From: Paenibacillus sp. GP183
Lineage (GTDB): Bacteria; Bacillota; Bacilli; Paenibacillales; NBRC-103111
Assembly (NCBI RefSeq): GCF_900104695.1
Contig: NZ_FNSW01000001.1
Location: 3,466,001 to 3,530,000, forward strand
Direction of reading: 5' to 3'
DNA length: 64,000 bases
Below are positions 1-8,187 of this stretch, piece by piece; position 1 is the stretch's first letter, and each line of letters starts with the position of its first letter. The notes under the pieces are model-generated. The model saw only the letters and a program-made list of their open reading frames with translations. It had not been told where the DNA came from and did no database searches. Position numbers and translations under genes: made by a program.

Positions 1-1
1 A

Positions 2-514
2 ACGCTGTCCTTAATCCGCGAGAAGGAACTGCAAGACGCTTGTGACATGATTGGCATCCAGGATATTCGCTTATGGCGAATGCTCGATAAGACTCTGCAG
101 TTCGAAGACCCTGAAGAGCTCGCTGACCGAATCTTTGAAGTGATTCAGGAAATCCGCCCTTTCCGTGTTTATACCTATTATCCCGAACACGGCGTTCATC
201 CTGATCATGATGCACTCGCTGCGGCGACGATCATCGCCATTCAGCGGCTGCCGAAGGAGCAAAGGCCGGAGATCTACGCTTCTGCGTTCTCCAAGAATTG
301 TTTGGAGGTTCTGGGGCCCCCGAACATCATTATGGACGTCTCCAGTGTGCTTGACCGCAAGTTGGCAGCCCTTCGTGCCCATCGTTCGCAGTCGGAAGTG
401 TTTACGAAAAAACTGGATCAAGAGTTTGCCGAGCATCCCGAACGGAAAAATGAAATTTTTGCTTCACAAATGATAGAGAAATATTGGACTTATCAATGGC
501 CGGAGGTGCTTTAA
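2..514 (+). CDS. bshB2: Bacillithiol deacetylase BshB2-like, 5' partial
   Basis: The frame is open from base 2 and the start lies outside the window. The visible 170 residues are the C-terminal part of a PIG-L/LmbE-type zinc deacetylase. The segment YYPEHGVHPDHDA matches the family HPDH metal-binding motif near the middle of these proteins. The closest family in spore-forming Firmicutes is BshB2, which removes acetyl from GlcNAc-malate during bacillithiol synthesis or works on bacillithiol conjugates. The N-terminal HPDDE motif that would confirm the family is not visible. No partner genes are in view, so BshB2 versus another LmbE protein is inferred from sequence only. Confidence 0.75.
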   Translation, partial: TLSLIREKELQDACDMIGIQDIRLWRMLDKTLQFEDPEELADRIFEVIQEIRPFRVYTYYPEHGVHPDHDALAAATIIAIQRLPKEQRPEIYASAFSKNCLEVLGPPNIIMDVSSVLDRKLAALRAHRSQSEVFTKKLDQEFAEHPERKNEIFASQMIEKYWTYQWPEVL

Positions 515-518
515 TCTA

Positions 519-555
519 CAAAAGCTGCCTTCATCTCAAATGTGATGAAGGCAGC
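519..555 (-). terminator. Rho-independent terminator
   Basis: A perfect 12-bp stem (GCTGCCTTCATC, 524-535, with 544-555) with an 8-base loop is followed on the minus strand by a short T-run. It lies 29 bp beyond the stop of the 51-aa gene and probably ends the CotS transcript. It may also slow plus-strand transcription leaving the deacetylase. Confidence 0.75.
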
Positions 556-583
556 CCATTATCCATACCTCAGACAAGCATCA

Positions 584-739
584 TCAATGACTTACTTTTT
601 TAATAATGGCATCCAATTTACGGTTAATTAGTTTAAGACCTCTTACTACTTTGATTAAGCCTTTCCCTAATTTCTTGTCCTTTACTAATTTGAAATCCAT
701 TCTGGCCTGTTTAGCGCGTTTTTTAAATTTATTTTCCAT
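584..739 (-). CDS. Small very basic protein (51 aa), unknown
   Basis: This short frame starts at ATG 739 behind a good ribosome-binding site (GAAAGGAG, 9 bases upstream) and stops just before a terminator. The product, which begins MENKFKKRAKQARMDFKLVK, has about one third Lys/Arg, no Cys and no membrane segment, and is likely helical. It follows two CotS-like genes on the same strand, about 100 bp downstream, and may share their transcript, which suggests a sporulation role such as coat or DNA binding. I do not recognise the family. The coding call rests on the ribosome-binding site, the compact frame and its position between gene and terminator. Confidence 0.6.
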   Translation of the reverse strand: MENKFKKRAKQARMDFKLVKDKKLGKGLIKVVRGLKLINRKLDAIIKKVSH

Positions 740-841
740 CTGCATGTACTCCTTTCAATCATTTAATGGATACATTTTAATAAATGCACCGAAGCATAAA
801 ATGGCTTGGATGAGTACCCTGATTTTTGATAAAAATTCCTT

Positions 842-1774
842 TCACAACAGACTCTTTAATTCTTTTCTGTAAGTTCTGACCTGTTTTTTTGAAGGAAGAG
901 CCATTCTGGCAAGCGTATTCCGGTTATGGCTTTTCAAGGAGCGGATAATGGGATAAGGCACAAGCAGCAGTGTGTACAGGATGTGCAAATCTTCATTGCT
1001 TAACGGACGCTTGCGGTCGTAATACTCGATCCAGTGACATATTTCTTTACCTTGCCAGGGGTAATTACGATGCAGCATATGAGAAAAATCCTCCATGCGC
1101 ACATGCAAGGACGTGTTTTCAAAATCAATCATATGCAGGGTGCCCGACGTATCCAGGACAAGATTAGGATAATTGTAATCCCCATGGACGAATGCCCTGT
1201 CGTCTTGCTCCTTGGTGAGCGCCTTTACCATGATCGGATTGTCCAGATGCTTCATTGCCTTATTGCACAGGGAAACAAATCGCTCCATCCCCTGTTGTTC
1301 AGCCAACATGTCTCGAGAGGCCGTTATGCGCTTTTGGAGTTTATGAAATTTGATTCTTTCTTCCGCAGTATGCTCTGCTGGGAAGCTTTGGGCAATGGAA
1401 TGAAATCGGGCAAGTAGACGTATCGCTTTTTTAAAAAGCTTTCTCTCCCCAAAATCGGGATTCTCTCCGATCACCCAGTTGGTCAGCATGTAATGGACTT
1501 CGTCTCTTGTTATCCAGGGACATCCGCTAAGTGTAAAATGAATCCTTGGCCCCTGTAAAAAGCCATTTTCTGCTAAATGCAGCATGACTTGGACAATCAT
1601 GTCTATTTCCGGCTCGGAAATAGCGTAGCTTTTCAAACAAAGAACTCCATGCTCCAGGGTATGAATCTGGAACACGTCACGAACTCTTACCTGCTTCAAA
1701 ATATGGATGCCAAATTCTTGTTCGAGATCGGCGTCTGTGATCATCATGGCGACGGAGAGCTGCTGTAAGCCCAT
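842..1774 (-). CDS. CotS-family spore coat kinase-like protein
   Basis: The roughly 310-aa protein has an aminoglycoside-phosphotransferase/choline-kinase-like fold. The catalytic-loop motif FVHGDYNYPNLVLD and the metal-binding motif HMIDFENTSL sit near residues 195-220. CotS, CotI and YutH relatives are spore coat or cortex-associated proteins in Bacillaceae, and their phosphotransfer activity is uncertain. It follows a second CotS-like gene and overlaps its end, so the two are probably co-transcribed. The start is uncertain: ATG 1774 is used here, an in-frame TTG lies at 1795, and neither has a strong ribosome-binding site. The kinase residues are retained, so it may be active. Confidence 0.82.
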   Translation of the reverse strand: MGLQQLSVAMMITDADLEQEFGIHILKQVRVRDVFQIHTLEHGVLCLKSYAISEPEIDMIVQVMLHLAENGFLQGPRIHFTLSGCPWITRDEVHYMLTNWVIGENPDFGERKLFKKAIRLLARFHSIAQSFPAEHTAEERIKFHKLQKRITASRDMLAEQQGMERFVSLCNKAMKHLDNPIMVKALTKEQDDRAFVHGDYNYPNLVLDTSGTLHMIDFENTSLHVRMEDFSHMLHRNYPWQGKEICHWIEYYDRKRPLSNEDLHILYTLLLVPYPIIRSLKSHNRNTLARMALPSKKQVRTYRKELKSLL

Positions 1775-2754
1775 TGATCCAGCTTCTTGATACAATCCAA
1801 GCGGTCATTCCACGACCCTTTTAATATATCAAACCCCCTCGTCTTCCTCCCATATGCCAAATTTCTGGCTTCATTCCAGGCTTCACGCGGAAAACGAAAT
1901 AAGGCACTGATCAGCAAACGTTCACCCGGGCTTAAGCGCTTTATTTTTTCATAACCCTGCAATAGCGCTTCTAAAAGCTCCGGCTTATAGCCGGCTGTAT
2001 TGGAAAGAGTTTTGGCTATTTCATAATAGGCGGAGCCTTTCCTTAAACTATCCCAGTCTATCAGAAACAGTTTACTTGAGTGAACCACAATATTGGGGAT
2101 TGTCACATCTCCATGTATGAGTGCCGGGTGCTTCTTTTCCTCGGACAACACGTGTTGTACCTCCGGCTTTTTGATGATTTCCCAGGCTTCATTGGCCAAT
2201 CCGATACATTGCTTGCCATGTTCTTTGAACCACCTGGAGGAAGTCGCTTTCATCTTCTTGATAAGCTTAAGCCTGAGCTGAAAGAGTCGGCTTTCAATTT
2301 CAAAGCATTTAATTTGTCTTTTGGTAAAAGAAGATACGGAATCATGGCTATCCTTGTATGAGGTGTGAAGATTGGCCAGAGCCTTGCCCAACTTTTCATA
2401 ATGATTGGGATCTTTTTGCATAGGGTGCCCCTTAACCCATTCCATCATATAATAGGACTTTTTATTGGTATTCACGTAATACCTACCCGACTTGGTAGTC
2501 AGAAACCGACCAATATAGGGGTAATGCGATTTCTTCAATTTTTTGATATTCGAAACGAGCTTTGCCTTGCTGAATCTTCTGCCATCCGAGATCCTGTTGG
2601 AAAAAGCTTTGATTAAAAATTTCCCTTTATTTGTCGACGCACGATAAACCACGTTTTTCTTGTACATAGAATCAAAGGATTTTATTCGGCGAAGACGCAG
2701 TCCATATTGGGTCGTTATGTGCTTAAAAATAGCATAATGGTGACGGTTTTTCAC
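1744..2754 (-). CDS. CotS-family spore coat kinase-like protein
   Basis: This CotS/YutH-like protein of about 336 aa carries LIHGDVTIPNIVV (catalytic loop) and LFLIDWDSLRKG (metal-binding loop) near residues 215-245. It is very rich in Lys and Arg. GTG 2754 is chosen because GGAGG lies 8 bases upstream; an ATG at 2781 has no such site. Its 3' end overlaps the next CotS-like gene. A divergent paralogous pair in one transcript is common for these coat-kinase families. By family it should be made in the mother cell and placed on the forespore coat. No sigma-E or sigma-K promoter was identified with confidence. Confidence 0.82.
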   Translation of the reverse strand: MKNRHHYAIFKHITTQYGLRLRRIKSFDSMYKKNVVYRASTNKGKFLIKAFSNRISDGRRFSKAKLVSNIKKLKKSHYPYIGRFLTTKSGRYYVNTNKKSYYMMEWVKGHPMQKDPNHYEKLGKALANLHTSYKDSHDSVSSFTKRQIKCFEIESRLFQLRLKLIKKMKATSSRWFKEHGKQCIGLANEAWEIIKKPEVQHVLSEEKKHPALIHGDVTIPNIVVHSSKLFLIDWDSLRKGSAYYEIAKTLSNTAGYKPELLEALLQGYEKIKRLSPGERLLISALFRFPREAWNEARNLAYGRKTRGFDILKGSWNDRLDCIKKLDQWAYSSSPSP

Positions 2755-2837
2755 TCTATGCTCCTCCAATCCCATTGCCATGCACAGCCATTGATAAATA
2801 GTTTATTCTGTAGTTTTTACAGGGTGTCTGGTGGAAT

Positions 2838-2899
2838 AAAAAAACCACGGGTCCGCGAATAATCCGCAAGATGGCGGAAGATCCGAGCCAGTGGTTTTT
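2838..2899 (-). terminator. Terminator of the CotF-like gene
   Basis: AAAAACCAC at the left pairs with GTGGTTTTT at the right, enclosing a second small stem (TCCGC with GCGGA). On the minus strand the outer stem ends in a T-rich run. It starts 15 bp after the stop of the CotF-like gene. Confidence 0.75.
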
Positions 2900-2913
2900 C
2901 TTTGCAAACCCGT

Positions 2914-3600
2914 TTATTGATGCATCGAGCCTTGGTAATTCATATTGTTGTTCATGTTGTTGTTCATGTTGTTGTTCATCGATCCGCCGTAACCGGATTG
3001 TCCGTAGTATCCATTGTTAAGTCCATTTTGTATGGCGTATTGGGACTCCAGGGAACCGCTCGCCGGCTGGTAGCTTTGAAGGAAATTTTCAGCCGTTCGG
3101 CTGTTCAGCGTAGGAACCTGGTACAACCCCTGTTCGTTCATGAAGAGGAATACCTCATAAGCCTGATGGGTGCAAGTAGCTGCACTGTTTAACAGCGTAC
3201 GACGAAGATTCGGATCGGCACATTCCAGGGTCGCCCATGTGCTATTTCTAGCTCCGTTTTTGTGGCATAACAGCATCGCAATGGCAATTTCGTTATCGCT
3301 CAGGTCAGAGTCGGATTGCGGCGCAAACTGCGGAGGATTGAGCAAGCCATACTGAATCCGCTGCTGGCTGATCCCACTGATCATCGTATTGGGAGGAATC
3401 GGGTTAAACTGGCCGTTACCGCGTGAAAGAGACACGATTTCATTGTACGACATGATCTCTTCCTGCTGATGGCGCATAATCATGTCCTGCAGCTGAGGGT
3501 TTTTGGCTTGTTTGGCATACAGGTTAAAGTGGGTGATTGCATTGATTTTTTCCATTAACACTTCGTGCATTTCCATTGTTTCGTGAGCACCGAAAGACAT
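2914..3600 (-). CDS. CotF-like spore coat protein
   Basis: The start ATG 3600 has a strong ribosome-binding site (AAAGGAGGA), giving 228 aa. The protein contains a CotF-type ferritin-like helical region: an N-terminal segment with HETMEMHEVLMEKINAITHF and a second helical block with LLNSAATCTHQAYEVFLFMN. The C-terminal 35 residues are low-complexity Gly/Asn/Tyr/Met, with the NNNM repeat described separately. CotF relatives are spore coat proteins. It is a single-gene transcript with its own terminator. The Asn-rich tail resembles other coat proteins and could be cross-linked or surface exposed (inference). Confidence 0.85.
   Translation of the reverse strand: MSFGAHETMEMHEVLMEKINAITHFNLYAKQAKNPQLQDMIMRHQQEEIMSYNEIVSLSRGNGQFNPIPPNTMISGISQQRIQYGLLNPPQFAPQSDSDLSDNEIAIAMLLCHKNGARNSTWATLECADPNLRRTLLNSAATCTHQAYEVFLFMNEQGLYQVPTLNSRTAENFLQSYQPASGSLESQYAIQNGLNNGYYGQSGYGGSMNNNMNNNMNNNMNYQGSMHQ
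2941..2976 (-). repeat. 12-bp tandem repeat in the CotF-like gene
   Basis: Three adjacent 12-bp units (CATGTTGTTGTT on the plus strand, the first unit with one change) encode NNNM repeats in the C-terminal tail. The array length may vary between strains by slippage. Confidence 0.85.
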
Positions 3601-3794
3601 TGGACTCCTCCTTTGTTTTTTTATTTCCAAAGTTTACTATTCCCATTCTTTTTCCAAATATGCACAAATTCCTCTCAGCTGGCTTGCCTCCATTTTATGT
3701 ACAAAAGGAATTTTCCAACATTTACTGGTAATCAGGTTATATCATTTTCTGCTAGAATAAATATGAAACAAAACTAACATCTGGGAGGTATTCA

Positions 3795-4433
3795 ATGAAG
3801 AAAGTCATTCTATCAACCCTATTGTCCCTAAGCATCCTATCCAGCGGAGCCGTTACAGCATCAGCTTCAACCACATCATCCAGTACATACAAGGCCACAG
3901 ACACAGATACATTCTGGACCATTTCTCAAAAATTTAATGTGAATCTGGCAGCTTTGCAAGCAGCCAATCCGAATGTGGATCCACGTAATATCTACAACGG
4001 CGTTGTTGTCCAGATTCCTAATGGTTCTTCACAAAAACAGAGCTGGGAAACCAAAGCAGATGCCATCATAGCAACCGGGATGAAGCAGCTTGGAGTGCCT
4101 TATGTTTTTGGCGGAAGCACGCCAGGGGTTGCTTTTGATTGCTCGGGGTTTGTTCAATATGCGTTCAATCAATACGGCTTTAATCTTCTGCATTCCTCTG
4201 CGTTGCTCAGTCAAATGGGAACACCGGTCAGTAAGAGTGAGCTTCGTAAGGGTGATCTTGTCTTTTTGCAAGGAACCTATACGAGCGGTGTTTCTCATGT
4301 AGCCATCTATCTGGGAAATAACAAGGTTCTTCAAGCAGGTACCATGGGAACCAGGGAAGTTAAAATCAGTACCTTTTTCGGTACTCCTTACTATGATACG
4401 CATTATTGGGGTGCTCGCCGTCTCATTAATTAA
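3795..4433 (+). CDS. Secreted LysM-NlpC/P60 peptidoglycan endopeptidase
   Basis: The 212-aa protein has a signal peptide (residues 1-25, cut probably after ASA), a LysM domain (about 32-76, TFWTISQKFNVNLAALQAANP) that binds glycan, and an NlpC/P60 domain (about 88-212). The catalytic Cys is in FDCSGFVQYAF and the His in GVSHVAIYLGNN. The family cuts D-gamma-glutamyl-diaminopimelate bonds in peptidoglycan. GGGAGG lies 8 bases before ATG 3795. The gene stands alone and ends at a strong bidirectional terminator. It is likely a cell-wall remodelling or cell-separation enzyme of the LytF/CwlS/YkfC kind with a single LysM. Confidence 0.92.
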   Translation: MKKVILSTLLSLSILSSGAVTASASTTSSSTYKATDTDTFWTISQKFNVNLAALQAANPNVDPRNIYNGVVVQIPNGSSQKQSWETKADAIIATGMKQLGVPYVFGGSTPGVAFDCSGFVQYAFNQYGFNLLHSSALLSQMGTPVSKSELRKGDLVFLQGTYTSGVSHVAIYLGNNKVLQAGTMGTREVKISTFFGTPYYDTHYWGARRLIN

Positions 4434-4446
4434 GATAAAAAAAGAG

Positions 4447-4480
4447 GAGAATGCTGGTCATGACCAGCATTCTCTTCTTT
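4447..4480. terminator. Bidirectional terminator
   Basis: A perfect 14-bp inverted repeat (GAGAATGCTGGTCA and its complement) with no loop bases is preceded by A-rich and followed by T-rich sequence. It separates the convergent endopeptidase and response-regulator genes and can serve both. Confidence 0.85.
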
Positions 4481-4487
4481 TATGTAA

Positions 4488-5135
4488 TCAAATCTCCCGA
4501 GACTCCTTCAAAAGCTTCCTGGCCTCGTTGCGATCCACGACCTGCAGCTTGTTCAAAATCGTAGACACGTTGTTGGCTACGGTTTTCGAGCTGATATGCA
4601 AGCGTAAGGCGATTTGCGCGTTCGTTTCCCCTTCGGCGATACGCTCCAGAATCTCCAGCTCCCGCTTGGACAGCTCGGCCAAAGCAGGGTGCTCGGCGGT
4701 ATCCGCCAGCTTCGGCGCCGAAAAGTAATGCATCATCCGTGCCGCGATATCCGAGCTGAATACAGCTCCGCCGCTGCCCACCATGCGGATGGACTCCAGC
4801 AGCTCAACTTCGTCGGCATCCTTCAGCACGTAGCCCTTGGCCCCGACGCGCATGGCGGTAAAGACCGACTGATCGTCGCGGAACATGGTAAGAATTAACA
4901 CCTCGATATGCGGATGCTTCTCTTTAATCAACCTCGTGGCCTCGATCCCGTTCAGTCCGGGCATGCGAATATCCATCAAGATCAAATCAGGCTGGCATTG
5001 TTCCGCCAGCTCCAATGCTTCGTCCCCGGAGGAAGCTTCCCCCACAACCTCCAAATCCTCGGTCGTTCTGAGCAAATTTCGGACTCCTCCGCGAAACAGT
5101 GGATGGTCATCCGCGATGATGATTTTCATAGTCAA
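4488..5135 (-). CDS. NarL/FixJ-family response regulator
   Basis: The 215-aa protein has an N-terminal receiver domain (about 3-120): acidic pocket IIADDHPLF, phospho-acceptor Asp in LILMDIRMPGLNG, and the Lys of GYVLKDA. The C-terminal LuxR-type HTH (about 148-212) contains LSKRELEILERIAEGETNAQIA. The TTG at 5135 is the likely start, since AAGGGGA is 9 bases upstream; an ATG two codons later has poor spacing. The partner sensor kinase upstream survives only as a C-terminal fragment, so the regulator is probably orphaned or works with another kinase. Its targets cannot be read from the window. Confidence 0.9.
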   Translation of the reverse strand: MTMKIIIADDHPLFRGGVRNLLRTTEDLEVVGEASSGDEALELAEQCQPDLILMDIRMPGLNGIEATRLIKEKHPHIEVLILTMFRDDQSVFTAMRVGAKGYVLKDADEVELLESIRMVGSGGAVFSSDIAARMMHYFSAPKLADTAEHPALAELSKRELEILERIAEGETNAQIALRLHISSKTVANNVSTILNKLQVVDRNEARKLLKESREI

Positions 5136-5171
5136 AATAATCGATCCCCTTCACGGCTATTCTCACCTCAT

Positions 5172-5306
5172 CTATCCTTGCAAGGGCAATACGGCCAAAA
5201 CCCTTGTGCCCCCGCCTTCAAGTCCCTCTATGGTGCAGTGACCACCCAATTCGGCGGCCCTTTCCCGGATGGAGATAAGGCCAATGCCGCCTTTGCTACC
5301 GGAGAT
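5172..5306 (-). pseudogene. Remnant of NarL-type sensor histidine kinase (C-terminus)
   Basis: Read in frame, this stretch encodes GGIGLISIRERAAELGG followed by GGGTRVLAVLPLQG and a stop. That is the G2-box region and end of the HATPase_c domain of NarX/DesK-type kinases. A stop codon lies just upstream, and nothing of the remaining kinase (N box, G1 box, dimerisation domain) is found. It directly precedes the response-regulator gene, as the kinase normally does in such pairs. The break near 5300 marks a deletion or rearrangement. Confidence 0.75.
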
Positions 5307-5378
5307 CTACAGCATCTGGGCCAATAAATTAAAAACATCTGCAGTGAAATCAGCGGATCGAGCTGCTGATGAAGCCGT
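5307..5378 (+). pseudogene. Orphan C-terminal tail of a lost plus-strand gene (putative)
   Basis: From the rearrangement point the plus strand reads YSIWANKLKTSAVKSADRA and then a stop at 5376-5378, followed by a plus-strand terminator. This looks like the helical, Ala/Lys-rich end of a protein whose body was lost when the kinase was cut. The family cannot be named from 24 residues. Confidence 0.35.
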
Positions 5379-5406
5379 GAATGCGTAAAGGATCAATAGA
5401 ATGTAC

Positions 5407-5444
5407 AAAGAACATGAAGAGTCCAAGCTTCATGTTCTTTTTTT
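5407..5444 (+). terminator. Rho-independent terminator
   Basis: The 13-bp stem AAAGAACATGAAG pairs with CTTCATGTTCTTT across an 8-base loop and runs straight into further T. It is plus-strand oriented, yet no intact plus-strand gene lies upstream, which supports loss of a gene at the break near 5300. Confidence 0.8.
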
Positions 5445-5542
5445 CAGTTGAAGCTTTTTTTCTTGCTGTCCTAAACCAATTGGTGGCCCCAATGGCGTGC
5501 GCTGAGAGCGCCTCTATGAATTTTATGGCGGTATATCAACTT

Positions 5543-6355
5543 TTAAAACAACGTCCAACTTCCGTTCCGACGCGCGTAGCTTTCAGCCTTCACCAAGATG
5601 CGGATCGTTACTATGATTATTCCGGCGTTTAGAACCATCAGCGCTAATGCCATATCCCACCAGGCCCCGCTGATACTACCGCCGATCGCTTCCCGCAACA
5701 GAAACAAGCTATAAGTCACCGGGAAAAAGAATGAACATACTTTAGCCCAAATTGGGAAGACCGTTATTGGAATACGTACACCCCCGAACAGGCTCATAGG
5801 ATCTTGGAAGATGTAGTAGATGAAACTGGAATCACGCGAAAATAGACAGATGGAGCACAAGAATACACCCCAAACGAGCGCGGAAATTAACGCCAAAACA
5901 AGGGAGAAGGCAAAATATCCCCACAATACTTTGTCAAAATCAGCAACGAACACAAATATAAGAACGGAGAATATAACAAACATCCACATGCCACTTAACA
6001 GCGCATATATCGATCTTCCGAATAAAAATGCCATTTTCGAGGCAGGAGTTAACCATACAAGCTCCAGCGTTCCCATTTGCCTCTCTCTTTCGAACGTCCA
6101 TGCTGATTGCACCACCGTCCAAAACAGTTGGAAAATAAGGAACCCGCTGAGTAAAAACAAGCTGACGTTGCCACCCGGTATAAACTGGCTAATCGCAGAA
6201 CCTGCGCCATTCCTGTAAGGCTTCATAGCGAAGTAGGCGGAAACAAACATTAATGCGGGCCAAAGCAGCAACGAGAAAAAAACCATACGTCCTTTAAATG
6301 AGTCGCTTCGCTGTTTGATTAATTCAGCCCTAAGCGTTTGCCAGAATACGTTCAT
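5543..6355 (-). CDS. ABC-2 type transporter permease
   Basis: This integral membrane protein of about 270 aa has six hydrophobic segments. The cytoplasmic motif ERERQMGTLELVWLTPAS between segments 2 and 3 is typical of ABC-2 permeases. ATG 6355 is chosen for GGAG 9 bases upstream; it lies inside the 3' end of the ATPase gene, so translation is probably coupled. With the ATPase and the second permease it should form a heterodimeric exporter. The substrate is unknown; such sets export antibiotics, lipids or peptides. The control gene is probably the ArsR-type regulator at the head of the operon. Confidence 0.88.
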   Translation of the reverse strand: MNVFWQTLRAELIKQRSDSFKGRMVFFSLLLWPALMFVSAYFAMKPYRNGAGSAISQFIPGGNVSLFLLSGFLIFQLFWTVVQSAWTFERERQMGTLELVWLTPASKMAFLFGRSIYALLSGMWMFVIFSVLIFVFVADFDKVLWGYFAFSLVLALISALVWGVFLCSICLFSRDSSFIYYIFQDPMSLFGGVRIPITVFPIWAKVCSFFFPVTYSLFLLREAIGGSISGAWWDMALALMVLNAGIIIVTIRILVKAESYARRNGSWTLF

Positions 6356-7352
6356 CCTGTTCCACTCCCTCCGAAAGCCGAATAATCGCATCTTCCAGCG
6401 TAGGCTTCTCCGTACTGAGCCCAGTAATGTTCATCCCTCGTTCAACCAACCATGTCAACAGACGTGGAACTAAGAGATCAGCAGAATTCGTTTTGATGAT
6501 TAAGCGCGTACCCGAACCGTCGTCAGATTGTGGATCAACTGAAATCGCCTCCATGGGTAATCGCATTTCTAACGACATTGCGCTCTGGATCTCTTCTCGC
6601 CAGCGTTCTACTTGAATCTGAACGATCTGATCCCCCGACGTTTGACGCACTATATCTTGCGTTGTGCCTGCAAGCATGAGCTGCCCGCGATTAATCACAT
6701 AGACCCGGTCGCAGAGCTCTTCGACTTCTTGCAAATAGTGGCTCGTCAGCAATATCCCTTTCCCCTTCTTCACAGCTAACTCTTTCACCATTTTCCGCAG
6801 GTGCCGGGCAATTGGGGCATCAAGCCCAAGTGTCGGTTCATCCAAAAACAAATATTTGGGATCGTTCATCAACCCGCGAGCGATTTGCAGACGCTGCTTC
6901 ATTCCCTTTGAATATTTTTCCACCGGTATATCAACTGCATCCGATAAGCCAACTTCCTCAAGCAATGCCTCGCTTCGGCTCATAGTTACGGCTTCCGACA
7001 GCCCATACATACGCCCAAAATAGTGCAAATTCTCCCGGCCTGTGAGCCGCCAATACAGCATCCGCTCACCACCGGCAATCATGTTAATTTTACTCTGTAT
7101 AGCTCGGCGATTTCCCTCGATATCCTCTCCGTCGATCGTGATTGTCCCGCTTGTCGGAGCCAGCAACGTTGACAGCATCTTAATCGTCGTAGTCTTCCCC
7201 GCACCATTGAGGCCAAGCAAGCCTACGATCTCTCCGGGATGCAAGTCCAGCGTTAAGCGGTTTACGGCTACCTTGTTCTCCTTCACCTTCTTGAACCAGC
7301 CGATCTTCCTCGTTTGCTCGTACACTTTTGTCACATCGTCAACTTTAATCAT
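6330..7352 (-). CDS. ABC-2 type transporter ATP-binding protein
   Basis: The 340-aa cytoplasmic ATPase has Walker A GLNGAGKTT (about 49-57), signature YSKGMKQRLQIARGL (about 146), Walker B YLFLDEPTLGLD (about 168) and the switch His in LLTSHYL. The C-terminal 100 residues form the extra domain seen in ABC-2/NatA-type subunits. The start ATG 7352 has a G-rich ribosome-binding site. It sits between two permease genes, overlapping one and 12 bp from the other, so one ATPase probably serves both permeases. An N-terminal insertion (TRKIGWFKKVKENKVAVN) is common in the Firmicute daunorubicin-resistance-like subgroup. Confidence 0.92.
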   Translation of the reverse strand: MIKVDDVTKVYEQTRKIGWFKKVKENKVAVNRLTLDLHPGEIVGLLGLNGAGKTTTIKMLSTLLAPTSGTITIDGEDIEGNRRAIQSKINMIAGGERMLYWRLTGRENLHYFGRMYGLSEAVTMSRSEALLEEVGLSDAVDIPVEKYSKGMKQRLQIARGLMNDPKYLFLDEPTLGLDAPIARHLRKMVKELAVKKGKGILLTSHYLQEVEELCDRVYVINRGQLMLAGTTQDIVRQTSGDQIVQIQVERWREEIQSAMSLEMRLPMEAISVDPQSDDGSGTRLIIKTNSADLLVPRLLTWLVERGMNITGLSTEKPTLEDAIIRLSEGVEQDERILANA

Positions 7353-7364
7353 TTCGCCAGCCCC

Positions 7365-8174
7365 CTAAGCCATGTGTCGTTCAAATACAAACCGTTCCGC
7401 ACGCTTGATGCCGATCAGACCAATAGTCGTAAAAATCAGGCAGAGCGTGCATACCATACCTGTCTCTTGAGACCGCTCCCATATTGGAGTTCCAGTCATA
7501 AGACTGTCCCGAAGCAGCTGCAGCGCTCCTTTTAACGGAAACAAGTCACCGAACCACTGCAGAGATTGTGGTAAATACTGAGTAGGAAATTGAAATCCGC
7601 AAATGAGCAGTAAAATGGAAAAAAGCGTATTTTGCACAATGTAAGTATCTCTTGTACTAAGCATTACAGCTCCTAACACAAGCGCCATTGAAAAACATGC
7701 GAATAAGAAGAGCAGTATGGCGAGAAAAGCCGACACCCAGTTCGCTTCAGGTACCTTCATTCCGATCCATAACCCTATGAAGACGACAGGAACAACTTCC
7801 AAGCCTACGCGAAATAGCTGCTGAATACCTGTTCCAATCAAATACCCTGTGCGACGAGAGGGGGCCAGCAGCAGTGCTTCCAGTGTCCCTTCCCGCCATT
7901 CAGTAATCAGTGCACGAGACACGTTCATCATGACCGATACGGAGATACTATTCAGCAACCCCCCGATCACAGCAAACGTCAAATAATCGCTGCTCCCGGT
8001 ATATTGAATAAATCGATGATCAATTTGCTTTTGAATTAAAAAATGATAGGCGAAGAACGAAGTCAATACCACGTATAACCCGCTTAGAATATGGCCAAGT
8101 GTAAACGACCAGGGGTAAGCCCTCATATTTGCGATTTGATTGCGTATGATCGTCGCTTTGATTGTTTGCCACAT
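7365..8174 (-). CDS. ABC-2 type transporter permease
   Basis: This 269-aa permease has six predicted membrane helices and the loop ITEWREGTLEALLLAPSRR, equivalent to the one in its partner permease. ATG 8174 is preceded by AGGGTGAT at good spacing; an upstream GTG at 8183 is less likely. It lies 13 bp after the regulator gene and 12 bp before the ATPase gene in a four-gene minus-strand operon. It is the second half of the exporter membrane pore. The substrate cannot be inferred. Confidence 0.88.
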   Translation of the reverse strand: MWQTIKATIIRNQIANMRAYPWSFTLGHILSGLYVVLTSFFAYHFLIQKQIDHRFIQYTGSSDYLTFAVIGGLLNSISVSVMMNVSRALITEWREGTLEALLLAPSRRTGYLIGTGIQQLFRVGLEVVPVVFIGLWIGMKVPEANWVSAFLAILLFLFACFSMALVLGAVMLSTRDTYIVQNTLFSILLLICGFQFPTQYLPQSLQWFGDLFPLKGALQLLRDSLMTGTPIWERSQETGMVCTLCLIFTTIGLIGIKRAERFVFERHMA

Positions 8175-8187
8175 GAATATCACCCTC

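Noticed and set aside
4614-4898. Plus-strand frames opposite the response regulator
   Set aside because: They are antisense shadows of a well-conserved gene with no ribosome-binding site.
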